Origin: Saccharothrix sp. HUAS TT1
GTDB lineage: Bacteria; Actinomycetota; Actinomycetes; Mycobacteriales; Pseudonocardiaceae
NCBI RefSeq assembly: GCF_040744945.1
Contig: NZ_CP160453.1
Location: 2,356,001-2,420,000 of the forward strand
Length of the DNA stretch: 64,000 nt
Direction: 5' to 3'
Shown here: piece by piece, positions 39,214-46,176 of the stretch
Position numbering within the stretch: position 1 is the stretch's first letter
How the letters are laid out: every line of letters begins with the position of its first letter
Made by a program: the position numbers and the translations under genes
Notes under the pieces: model-generated
The model's input: only the letters and a program-made list of their open reading frames with translations
What the model was told of the DNA's origin: nothing
Database searches by the model: none

Positions 39214-39837
39214 GTGCCAGCCACGCGAACGCAGGACACGCCGACTGACGAGACGACGGCCGAGCGCGCAGCCAGGTTCGAGCGCGACGCGATGCCGATG
39301 CTCGACCAGTTGTACTCGGCGGCCCTGCGGATGACCCGCAACCCCGCCGACGCCGAGGACCTGGTCCAGGAGACCTACCTGAAGGCGTACGCGGCTTTCG
39401 CGTCCTTCTCCCAGGGCACGAACCTCAAGGCCTGGCTGTACCGCATCCTCACCAACACCTACATCAACGGCTACCGCAAGAAGCAGCGCCAGCCGATCCA
39501 GCAGCCGACGGACGAGATCACCGACTGGCAGCTGGCCCAGGCGGAGAGCCACACGTCGACCGGGCTGCGGTCGGCCGAGGTCGAGGCGATGGACCGGCTG
39601 CCGGACTCAGACGTCAAGGAAGCCTTGCAGCGACTGCCCGAGGAGTTCCGGATCGCGGTCTACCTCGCGGACGTGGAGGGCTTCGCCTACAAGGAGATCG
39701 CAGACATCATGGGCACCCCCATCGGCACCGTGATGTCCCGGTTGCACCGGGGCCGCAGGCAGCTTCGCGACCAGCTGGCGGACACCGCCCGCGAGCGCGG
39801 CATCATCCGCGACGGTCACCAGGAGGTGGCGGGCTGA
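39214..39837 (+). CDS. sigR: ECF sigma factor SigR/SigH (thiol-oxidative stress)
   Basis: Group ECF12 sigma factor controlling thioredoxin and related genes. The 207-residue protein has region 2 ([40 protein letters not shown]) and region 4 ([49 protein letters not shown]). These are near-identical in pattern to SigH of M. tuberculosis. GTG at 39214 has GAAGGGA five bases upstream. The reading frame continues open upstream through the SigR-type promoter, with an in-frame ATG at 39070 that would add 48 residues. The next gene, rsrA, overlaps by one base. Confidence 0.96.
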   Translation: MPATRTQDTPTDETTAERAARFERDAMPMLDQLYSAALRMTRNPADAEDLVQETYLKAYAAFASFSQGTNLKAWLYRILTNTYINGYRKKQRQPIQQPTDEITDWQLAQAESHTSTGLRSAEVEAMDRLPDSDVKEALQRLPEEFRIAVYLADVEGFAYKEIADIMGTPIGTVMSRLHRGRRQLRDQLADTARERGIIRDGHQEVAG

Positions 39838-40145
39838 TGAGCTGCGGCGAACCGCACGAGACGGACTGCTCCGAGGTGCTGGCCGAGGTCTACCTCTTCC
39901 TCGACCACGAGTGCGACGAGAAGCGCCAGAACCTCCTCCAGACCCACTTGGAGGAGTGCCACCCGTGCCTCGAGCAGTACGGCATCGAGGAGCACCTGAA
40001 GGCGCTGCTGGCGCGCAAGTGCGGCGGCGAGCTCGCGCCGGAGGAGCTGCGGCGGCGGGTGCGCGCCCGGCTCTACGAGGTGAGCGACGAGGCGACGCTG
40101 ACGGTCGAGGTCGACATCCGCACGACCGAGACGTCCGGTAGCTGA
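39837..40145 (+). CDS. rsrA: Zinc-containing anti-sigma factor RsrA/RshA
   Basis: Redox-sensitive zinc anti-sigma factor that holds SigR until disulfide stress releases it. The first residues, [15 protein letters not shown], match S. coelicolor RsrA. The zinc/redox residues C3, H7, C11, H37, C41 and C44 are present (THLEECHPC = the HxxxCxxC ZAS motif). The Streptomyces C61-C62 pair is represented by a single Cys at 62. Length 102. ATG overlaps the sigR stop. A perfect 15-pair terminator follows. Confidence 0.96.
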   Translation: MSCGEPHETDCSEVLAEVYLFLDHECDEKRQNLLQTHLEECHPCLEQYGIEEHLKALLARKCGGELAPEELRRRVRARLYEVSDEATLTVEVDIRTTETSGS

Positions 40146-40156
40146 CGACGGGAAGG

Positions 40157-40190
40157 CGAAGGCCCCGGGGCGGTTGCCCCGGGGCCTTCG
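40157..40190. terminator. Bidirectional terminator between rsrA and bL37
   Basis: CGAAGGCCCCGGGGC at 40157-40171 pairs perfectly with GCCCCGGGGCCTTCG at 40176-40190 across the loop GGTT. It is 11 bases after the rsrA stop and 17 bases past the bL37 stop. Confidence 0.88.
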
Positions 40191-40207
40191 CGCACCGTGA
40201 CGCTCGG

Positions 40208-40282
40208 TCAGGCGTTGGGGCGCTTCCCGTGGTTGGCGCCGCCCTTCTTGCGGTCGCGGCGCTTGCGGGCACGCTTCGACAT
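40208..40282 (-). CDS. Large-subunit ribosomal protein bL37, 24 residues
   Basis: A tiny gene read from ATG at 40282 to TGA at 40208. The product begins MSKRARKRRDRKKGG and ends ANHGKRPNA, 24 residues, almost all Lys/Arg/Gly/Asn. This matches actinobacterial ribosomal protein bL37, found in mycobacterial ribosome structures and often missed by gene finders because of its size. AGGAGA stands six bases before the ATG, a strong site. It has its own transcript, convergent with rsrA across a shared terminator. The family assignment is from remembered sequence pattern (KKRDRK...ANHGKRPN). Confidence 0.85.
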   Translation of the reverse strand: MSKRARKRRDRKKGGANHGKRPNA

Positions 40283-40390
40283 GGGGTTCTCCTAGTGCTC
40301 GAACTACCTCACGACAGTGTGTCACGCGCTCGACCGGCCACCGCACCTGCCCCGATCGTGGTTGGATGAACCCCGGACCGAGGGAGGACC

Positions 40391-40606
40391 ATGGCCGAGG
40401 AAATCCGGGCCGAGATCGTGGCGAACGTGGCCCAGATCGCCGTCAAGGAGGGCGACGAGGTCACGCACGAGACCACCGTCGTGGTGCTGGAGAGCATGAA
40501 GATGGAGATCCCGGTCCTGCCCGAGGGCGCGGGCAGGATCACCCGCATCGCCGTGTCCACCGGTGACGTGGTCCAGGAGGGCGACCTCATCGCGGTGGTG
40601 GAGTAG
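40391..40606 (+). CDS. Biotinyl/lipoyl carrier domain protein (Rv3221c/TB7.3-like)
   Basis: A stand-alone 71-residue biotin/lipoyl attachment domain. The modified Lys37 lies in VLESMKMEIPV, the standard ESMKME biotinylation motif, flanked by the two half-barrel strands. ATG at 40391 has GAGGGAGG upstream. It ends GTG GTG GAG TAG and the same reading frame continues directly into pdtaS. In M. tuberculosis the equivalent TB7.3 (Rv3221c) also precedes pdtaS. The carboxylase it may serve is not in the window. Confidence 0.93.
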   Translation: MAEEIRAEIVANVAQIAVKEGDEVTHETTVVVLESMKMEIPVLPEGAGRITRIAVSTGDVVQEGDLIAVVE

Positions 40607-42085
40607 CTGTCCACGCTCACCGACCTCCTGGCGGAGCACACCAAGTTCTCCGGCGGCGCCGTCGACCACCTGCAGCTGGTGGTGGCCGAGTGGCAGCTGC
40701 TGTCGGACCTCAGCTTCGCCGACTTCCTGATGTGGGTGCCGCTGGACGACACCACGTTCCTGTGCGTCGCCCAGGCCCGGCCGACGACCGCGCCGACGGC
40801 GCACCCCGAGGACGTCGTCGGCAGCACGGTCGACGTCGAGGAGCACCCCCAGCTGCGCCGGGCGATGGCCGAGGCCCGGATCTGCCGCGAGGAGGACCCG
40901 CGCTGGCACCTGGGCGTGCCGGTCCGGCGCGAGGCGATCCCGGTGAAGCGGGACGCCGAGGTCATCGCGGTGCTCAGCCGCAACACCAACCTGGCCGTGC
41001 CGCGGGTGCCGAGCCCGCTGGAGATCTCCTACCTGGGCAGCGCGGCCGACCTGTGCCAGATGATCTCGGACGGGACGTTCCCGACCACCGAGCCGTCGCC
41101 GGACGTGCACACCAGCCCGCGCGTCGGTGACGGCCTGATCCGGCTGGACGCCTCGGGCGCGGTGGTGTTCGCGAGCCCCAACGCGCTGAGCGCCTACCAC
41201 CGCATGGGGCACGCGTCCGACCTGGTCGGGGTGCACCTGGCCCCGCTGACCAGGTCCCTGATCGGCGACCCGTTCGACGCCACCGAGGTCGCGCAGCGCA
41301 TCCGGGCGGCCCTGGACGGCCAGCCGGGCATGCGCATCGAGGCCGAGTCGCGCCGGGGCGCCGCGGTGCTGTTCCGCGCGCTGCCGCTGCGGCCGAGGGG
41401 CAGCGCGGCGGGCGCGCTGGTGCTGTGCCGGGACGTGACCGAGGTCCGCCGCCGCGACCGCGCCCTGATGTCGAAGGACGCGACGATCCGCGAGATCCAC
41501 CACCGGGTGAAGAACAACCTCCAGACCGTGGCCGCGCTGCTGCGCCTGCAGAGCAGGCGGACCAGCAGCGAGGAGGCGCGCGAGGCGCTGGCCGAGTCGG
41601 TGCGCCGGGTCACGTCGATCGCGCTGGTGCACGAGACGCTGTCCATGTCGGTGGACGAGCGGGTCGACCTGGACGACGTGGTGGACAAGGTCATCCCGAT
41701 GATGTCGGACGTGGCCGCCACCGAGTCGCAGGTGGTGGTGCGCCGCGAGGGGCCGTTCGGGATCGTGCAGGCGGAGCTGGCGACGCCGCTGGTGATGGTG
41801 CTGACCGAACTCGTGCAGAACGCGTTCGAGCACGCGTACGCGGCGGGCCAGCGCGGCGAGGTCGTGGTGCACGCCGAGCGCTCGGCGAAGTGGCTGGACG
41901 TGGTGATCTCGGACGACGGCCGCGGCCTGCCGCAGGGCTTCTCGCTGGAGCGCACCGACCGGCTCGGCCTGCAGATCGTCAGGACGCTGGTGGAGTCCGA
42001 ACTCAGGGGCTCGTTGAGCTTGCGGAGGCGGCCCCGAGGCGGTACAGAGGCGGTCCTGCGCGTACCGCTCCGGGCGCGGCGTTAG
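40607..42085 (+). CDS. pdtaS: Histidine kinase PdtaS, apparent CTG start
   Basis: Cytoplasmic two-component kinase of the PdtaS-PdtaR system, whose partner is an ANTAR RNA-binding antiterminator. An N-terminal GAF domain (STLTDLLAEHT, VVAEWQLLSDLSFADFLMWV, LFVCVAQ-like) is followed by PAS (SPNALSAYHRMG, LVLCRDVTEV), then HisKA_2 with IREIHHRVKNNLQTVAALLRLQ (H-box), then the ATPase core (ELVQNAFEHAYA, ISDDGRGLPQGF, RLGLQIVRTLV). Family-conserved residues begin at STLTDLL, right behind CTG at 40607, which itself follows the upstream TAG. No ATG, GTG or TTG exists in frame until GTG at 40679, which would cut 24 conserved residues. Either CTG starts translation, or the stop is read through. Confidence 0.9.
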   Translation: MSTLTDLLAEHTKFSGGAVDHLQLVVAEWQLLSDLSFADFLMWVPLDDTTFLCVAQARPTTAPTAHPEDVVGSTVDVEEHPQLRRAMAEARICREEDPRWHLGVPVRREAIPVKRDAEVIAVLSRNTNLAVPRVPSPLEISYLGSAADLCQMISDGTFPTTEPSPDVHTSPRVGDGLIRLDASGAVVFASPNALSAYHRMGHASDLVGVHLAPLTRSLIGDPFDATEVAQRIRAALDGQPGMRIEAESRRGAAVLFRALPLRPRGSAAGALVLCRDVTEVRRRDRALMSKDATIREIHHRVKNNLQTVAALLRLQSRRTSSEEAREALAESVRRVTSIALVHETLSMSVDERVDLDDVVDKVIPMMSDVAATESQVVVRREGPFGIVQAELATPLVMVLTELVQNAFEHAYAAGQRGEVVVHAERSAKWLDVVISDDGRGLPQGFSLERTDRLGLQIVRTLVESELRGSLSLRRRPRGGTEAVLRVPLRARR

Positions 42086-42158
42086 ACTGCTCCCGTGCAC
42101 ACGTGACGACCTGCCTCAGCGGGGTCACGTGGTCATGCGGGAGGGTGTGCAACACAAG

Positions 42159-42196
42159 CGAAAGGCCCGACACCTGGCACGGTGTCGGGCCTTTCG
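42159..42196. terminator. Bidirectional terminator between pdtaS and whiB1
   Basis: CGAAAGGCCCGACACC at 42159-42174 pairs perfectly with GGTGTCGGGCCTTTCG at 42181-42196 around a six-base loop. It lies about 75 bases after pdtaS and 20 bases beyond the whiB1 stop codon. Confidence 0.88.
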
Positions 42197-42215
42197 TGTG
42201 CTCGCGGTGTGGCAC

Positions 42216-42470
42216 TCAGGCGTTGCTGCGGGCCCGGGTGCGGGCGTTGCGGCGCTTGAGGGCGCGACGCTCGTCTTCGCTCATCCCGCCCCACACGCCG
42301 GCGTCCTGGCCGCTCTCGAGCGCCCACGCGAGGCAGTCGGAGACGACGGGGCAGCGGCGGCAGACGGTCTTCGCCTCGGCGATCTGCAGGAGCGCAGGAC
42401 CGCTGTTCCCCACGGGGAAGAACAGCTCGGGGTCCTCGTCGCGGCAGATCGCGCGGTGGCGCCAGTCCAT
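42216..42470 (-). CDS. whiB1: WhiB-family iron-sulfur regulator, WhiB1 type
   Basis: NO-sensitive [4Fe-4S] regulator; WhiB1 is essential in M. tuberculosis. The 84-residue protein starts MDWRHRAIC, with cluster cysteines C9, C37, C40 and C46. It contains AGVWGGMSEDERRALKRR and a basic Arg-rich tail that binds DNA. ATG at 42470 has GAGGAG nine bases upstream. It faces pdtaS across a terminator, as Rv3219 faces Rv3220c. A CRP-type box lies about 70 bases upstream of the ATG. Confidence 0.95.
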   Translation of the reverse strand: MDWRHRAICRDEDPELFFPVGNSGPALLQIAEAKTVCRRCPVVSDCLAWALESGQDAGVWGGMSEDERRALKRRNARTRARSNA

Positions 42471-42537
42471 TGGAACTACTCCTCAGCTAGGCGCGCGTGA
42501 AGGCGCGCCACTCGTCAGCGGTCGGTTTTGGGGTGCT

Positions 42538-42553
42538 TGTGAATGCTTTCACG
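42538..42553 (-). promoter_or_regulatory. CRP/GlxR-type binding site upstream of whiB1
   Basis: TGTGA-N6-TCACG at 42538-42553 matches the CRP/GlxR consensus TGTGA-N6-TCACA with one change. whiB1 of M. tuberculosis is known to be controlled by CRP (Rv3676) from its upstream region, which supports the call. A further palindrome, GGTGAG-N4-CTCACC, lies at 42588-42603. Confidence 0.6.
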
Positions 42554-42696
42554 AACGGCGGGGATGTCAAGGGTTTAGCACCAACCCGGTGAGTGAACTC
42601 ACCCGAAAGATCGACTGAGTTCATCCGCCGTTTCACGCTCTGGCATCACAGCAGGTCACAACATCGCGGATCGGTACCGAGCCGGTCACGCACCGA

Positions 42697-43641
42697 TCAC
42701 ACAGCGACCGTGAGCGCCCCTCGCACTCCGGTGAACTCCACTTCGGTGCACGCGCCGAGCAGGTCTCCGTCGACCTGGAGGTTGACGGGTTGCGGGCTCG
42801 TCACCCGGACGTACTCGACGTCGTCGCGCCGGAGCAGGTTCCCCCCTTTGGGGTTCCCATCCGTGGCCAAGAGATGCGCGACATAGCGAAGAACTGTCGG
42901 CAATCCCATCCCGTGCAGCGCGAACAGGCCCAATCCGCCGTCGAACGACGTGCTCGGGTTCAACCGGATCGCCTTGTCGCCGAGGTAGGTCCACGGGTCG
43001 GTGTTCGAGATGAACGCCAGCCGCACGTCCTCGAACTGCGGTTCGTCCGGGATCTGCACGGTGAGCGCCGGTGGCTGCTTGCGCTGGGTGAAGTAGCTGG
43101 TCAGCGCCGTGCGCGCGTAGAGGGTCGGCGAGGCTTGGCGGCCCCTGGCGCGCTGCTGCTCGACGCCCTCGACCACGTCGGCGTCCCAGCCGACGCCCGC
43201 GTTGAAGGTGAACCAGCGGTCGTGGTCCAGGCCCGCGCCGGTGGCGGCGACGTGCCCGAGGCTGACCCGGCGGCTGGTGCCGTGCTCGATCGCCTGCAGC
43301 AGGCGGTAGGTGGCCTCGACCGGGTCGCGGGGCAGGCCGAGGGCTCCCGCGAACACGTTCGCGGACCCGCCGGGCACCACGCCCAGCATCGGCAGGCCGG
43401 GCTGCGCGCCGCCGCGCAGCACGCCGTTGACCACCTCGTTGACCGTGCCGTCGCCGCCGTGGGCCACGACCAGGTCGTACCCGTCCACGACGGCCTGCGC
43501 GGCGGCGTTCGCCGCGTGGCCGCGGTAGTCCGTCTCGACGACGTCGAGCTTCACGTCGCTGGCCAGTGCGTGCGCGAGCACGTCCCGACCGGCAGGCGTG
43601 GTTGCCGTTGCCTGCGGGTTGACCACCAGAAGTGCGCGCAC
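42697..43641 (-). CDS. Diacylglycerol kinase-catalytic-domain lipid kinase
   Basis: A 314-residue DAGK_cat protein: VRALLVVNPQATATT (start and ATP-site strand), VVAHGGDGTVNEVVNGVL (GGDGT nucleotide motif), and LGVVPGGSANVFAGALGLP (GT(S)xNxFA motif). Near the C-terminus, a typical LQVDGDLLGACTEVEF completes the beta-sandwich. It may phosphorylate diacylglycerol or another lipid, or be a sphingosine-kinase-like enzyme for phospholipid synthesis. GTG at 43641 gives the canonical start but has AGGA directly abutting; no better start exists nearby. Located next to whiB1. Confidence 0.9.
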   Translation of the reverse strand: MRALLVVNPQATATTPAGRDVLAHALASDVKLDVVETDYRGHAANAAAQAVVDGYDLVVAHGGDGTVNEVVNGVLRGGAQPGLPMLGVVPGGSANVFAGALGLPRDPVEATYRLLQAIEHGTSRRVSLGHVAATGAGLDHDRWFTFNAGVGWDADVVEGVEQQRARGRQASPTLYARTALTSYFTQRKQPPALTVQIPDEPQFEDVRLAFISNTDPWTYLGDKAIRLNPSTSFDGGLGLFALHGMGLPTVLRYVAHLLATDGNPKGGNLLRRDDVEYVRVTSPQPVNLQVDGDLLGACTEVEFTGVRGALTVAV

Positions 43642-43927
43642 TCCTGAAGGGTAGGACAGCGCGTGACCTCGGACAGGTTGCGTGTCACCCGGTAGGAGGG
43701 GCATTCGCGCACGAAAGTGGCCGACGTCTCCTTTCCGTGTCGCGATCCCGTGGATCCGCGTCGTCCTGCGCCTCGCGACAAGTGCACCCCGGCCCGACCG
43801 CCGGCTCGCCGAAGAGACTGCTGTGATCATCGCTCCTGGGGCGGTCGAGCGGGACTCGCCAACCGGGTGGCCTACGATGCGTGACGAGTACTCACGGTGA
43901 GGAAAGGCCCAGTTGAAGGGGCACGGA

Positions 43928-44323
43928 GTGGCGACCACGGGCAAGGTTCCACCGGCTGTTCGGGTGGCCGGCGCGCTGACCGCGTTGCAGGGCCTGGTCG
44001 GGCTGGCCGGCGCGGTCGCGCTGGTGGTGCGGTCGTTCAGCGCGGAGGACGCGGGCGCGGTGCTGGGCGAGGCCGCCTACTTCACGGTGGTGTCGACGGG
44101 CGTGTTCGCGGCGGGCGTCGGCCTGGTGTTCGGCAACCACTGGGGCCGCACGCCCGCGGTCGTCGTGCAGCTGCTCCTCCTGGGTGTCGCCTGGTACATG
44201 TACGGGCCGTCCGGCCGCCAGCTGTGGGGCGCGCTGCTCGGCGCGTACGTCGTGGGCACGCTCGTGCTGCTGTTCACCAACCCGGTGCGCCGATGGGCGC
44301 TCGGCGTGGACGAGGACTCTTAG
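43928..44323 (+). CDS. Small four-helix membrane protein
   Basis: A 131-residue integral membrane protein with four hydrophobic segments (VRVAGALTALQGLVGLAGAVALVV; AAYFTVVSTGVFAAGVGLVF; TPAVVVQLLLLGVAWYMY; LLGAYVVGTLVLLF) and an acidic end. It resembles the Rv3217c-type conserved membrane protein in size and position. GTG at 43928 has AAGGGG six bases upstream; TTG at 43913 with GAGGAAAGG is an equally good alternative. Function unknown. Confidence 0.75.
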   Translation: MATTGKVPPAVRVAGALTALQGLVGLAGAVALVVRSFSAEDAGAVLGEAAYFTVVSTGVFAAGVGLVFGNHWGRTPAVVVQLLLLGVAWYMYGPSGRQLWGALLGAYVVGTLVLLFTNPVRRWALGVDEDS

Positions 44324-44444
44324 ACCACCCGGTGCGGTATCCACCGATCGGTTGATACCGCACGACGGCGGTGGACGGTCGGGGTCGGTCGAAGCGCCGA
44401 TTCGCGGATGGTGGCCGGGCCGTGCCGGTGATCGGGGTGGCCGG

Positions 44445-45104
44445 GTGACGATGTTGCGCCTGGTGGTCGTGGACGACCACCCCGTGGTCCGCGACGGCCT
44501 GCGCGGCATGCTCGGCACCCAGCCCGACTTCGAGGTCGTCGGCGAGGCCGCGGGCGGCGCGGAGGCGCTGACCGTCGTCGCCGCCACCCGGCCGGACGTC
44601 GTCGTCACCGACCTGCGGTTGCCCGAACCCAGCGGCGGCGCGCTGATCAGGCTCCTCCGGGAGCGCGTGCCGGGGGTCGCGGTCCTGGTGCTCACCACCC
44701 ACGACACCGACTCCGACGTGCTGCCCGCGGTCGAGGCGGGCGCGATCGGCTACCTGCTGAAGGACGCGCCCCGGGAGGAGCTGTTCCGGGCGGTCCGGGC
44801 TGCCGGCCGGGGTGAGACCGTGCTGTCGCCGTCGGTCGCCACGATGCTGCTCGGCCGCGTTCGCCCGCAGCAGCCGCTGCCGCGGGCCCGGCTGAGCGCG
44901 CGTGAGCGGGAAGTGCTCGAACTGGTCGCCGAGGGCCGGACGAACCGCGAGGCGGCGGCCCTGCTGTTCATCAGCGAGGCGACGGTGAAGACCCACCTGC
45001 TGCACATCTACGCCAAGCTCGAAGTCCCGGACCGGGCCGCCGCCGTGGCCGCCGGCTACCAGCGGGGGCTCCTGACCGGGCCGGCCGGGCCGGGACCCGG
45101 GTAG
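44445..45104 (+). CDS. NarL/LuxR-family response regulator (orphan)
   Basis: A two-domain response regulator of 219 residues. The receiver domain has LRLVVVDDHPVVRDGLRGML and the phosphorylated Asp in DVVVTDLRLPEPSG, followed by VLTTHDTDSDV and IGYLLKDAPREEL. The GerE/LuxR helix-turn-helix is ARLSAREREVLELVAEGRTNREAAALLFISEATVKTHLLHIYAKL. No sensor kinase gene lies in the window, so its partner is elsewhere. GTG at 44445 or ATG at 44451 both fit. A hairpin terminator follows within 30 bases. Confidence 0.92.
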   Translation: MTMLRLVVVDDHPVVRDGLRGMLGTQPDFEVVGEAAGGAEALTVVAATRPDVVVTDLRLPEPSGGALIRLLRERVPGVAVLVLTTHDTDSDVLPAVEAGAIGYLLKDAPREELFRAVRAAGRGETVLSPSVATMLLGRVRPQQPLPRARLSAREREVLELVAEGRTNREAAALLFISEATVKTHLLHIYAKLEVPDRAAAVAAGYQRGLLTGPAGPGPG

Positions 45105-45128
45105 GGCATTCGGACGCCGACCATCGTC

Positions 45129-45159
45129 TGGCTGCCCGCCGACTAACGGCGGGTGGCCA
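45129..45159 (+). terminator. Terminator hairpin after the NarL-type gene
   Basis: TGGCTGCCCGCC at 45129-45140 pairs with GGCGGGTGGCCA at 45148-45159 (twelve pairs, two G-T wobbles) around a seven-base loop, 25 bases after the stop codon. Confidence 0.7.
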
Positions 45160-45186
45160 GCGTCACTCGGACAGGTGACGCTGTGC

Positions 45187-45202
45187 GTGGTGAATTCACC
45201 AC
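45187..45202. promoter_or_regulatory. Perfect 16-base palindrome upstream of the trypsin-like gene
   Basis: GTGGTGAATTCACCAC is completely self-complementary and ends 28 bases before the protease ATG. A second inverted repeat, GTCAC-N8-GTGAC, lies just upstream at 45162-45179. Together they look like an operator pair in the protease promoter or leader region; the regulator is not identified. Confidence 0.6.
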
Positions 45203-45230
45203 TCCCTGCGTTCGTTGAGGTGACAACTCC

Positions 45231-45977
45231 ATGCGATTCACTCGCGCCCTGTCCGCGGTGGTCGGAGCCACTACCGCACTGCTGTCCGCCTTCGCGCTGA
45301 CCACGCTGGCGCCGACTGCCTCCGCTGAAGAGGCGGACGTGCAGCCGTACATCATCGGCGGTGGCACGGCCACCAACGCCCCCTGGGCGGCCCGCCTGTT
45401 CCGCAACGGCCAGCAGAACTGCTCGGCCACCATCATCGCCCCCACGTGGGTCCTGACCGCGCAGCACTGCGTGGCCAGCTCGGGCACCTACACGTTCCGC
45501 ATCGGCAGCCTGGACCAGACCACGGGCGGCACGATGGCCACCGCCACGCAGATCATCCAGCACCCGTCGGTCGACCTCGCGCTGGCGCGGCTGGACCGGT
45601 CGGTCGCGGGCACCTACGCGCCGCTCGGCACCACCACCGCCGTCGCGGTCAACCAGACCGTGCAGCTCTACGGCTGGGGCGCGACCTGCACCAACCAGCC
45701 CGAGATCAACTGCCAGGCCCGCTACCTCAAGTACGCCAACACCCGGGTGACCTCGGTCAACGGGCGTGACTACCGGGGCGGCATCGCGATCTCGGTGTCC
45801 CGGATCGACGGCATCGCGGCCGGCGGCGACTCGGGCGGCCCGATGTTCGCCACCAGCCCGGTGGACGGCCGCCGCTACCAGGTCGGCGTCGCCTCGACCA
45901 GCGACCGCTCCAGCCGGTCGAACTACACCGCCGTCACGCGCTACCGCGACTGGATCCGCTCCTACGCCGGCGTGTGA
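45231..45977 (+). CDS. Secreted trypsin-like serine protease (S1 family)
   Basis: A 248-residue secreted protease. Residues 1-32 form a signal peptide (basic MRFTR, hydrophobic core, cut near ASA/EE). The propeptide is very short. The mature start IIGGG at 41-45 is the S1 activation site. The triad is His79 (TAQHC), Asp115 (DLALARL) and Ser201 (GGDSGGPMF). Cysteines C64/C80 and C153/C161 form likely disulfides. ATG at 45231 has GAGGTGA eight bases upstream. It is monocistronic, with a palindrome before it and a strong terminator after it. Confidence 0.95.
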   Translation: MRFTRALSAVVGATTALLSAFALTTLAPTASAEEADVQPYIIGGGTATNAPWAARLFRNGQQNCSATIIAPTWVLTAQHCVASSGTYTFRIGSLDQTTGGTMATATQIIQHPSVDLALARLDRSVAGTYAPLGTTTAVAVNQTVQLYGWGATCTNQPEINCQARYLKYANTRVTSVNGRDYRGGIAISVSRIDGIAAGGDSGGPMFATSPVDGRRYQVGVASTSDRSSRSNYTAVTRYRDWIRSYAGV

Positions 45978-45984
45978 CCGAATT

Positions 45985-46035
45985 CCCCGGCCGAGGGGGC
46001 TGGACCTCTCCCCTGCGCCGCCCCCTCGGCCGGGG
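45985..46035 (+). terminator. Strong terminator after the trypsin-like gene
   Basis: CCCCGGCCGAGGGGGC at 45985-46000 pairs perfectly with GCCCCCTCGGCCGGGG at 46020-46035 around a 19-base loop, eight bases after the stop codon. Confidence 0.85.
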
Positions 46036-46176
46036 CACCACGGCCCGCACCGCCGTCACTCACCAGTTCCAATCACCCTGCGTGTTCACCATTGGTGGAT
46101 GGACACGAACGGAGTAGCCAGATACGGTCTGGCAGGCGTCCACGCCGCTCCGGGTGCAGTCAGGGTGAGGTGTGCA

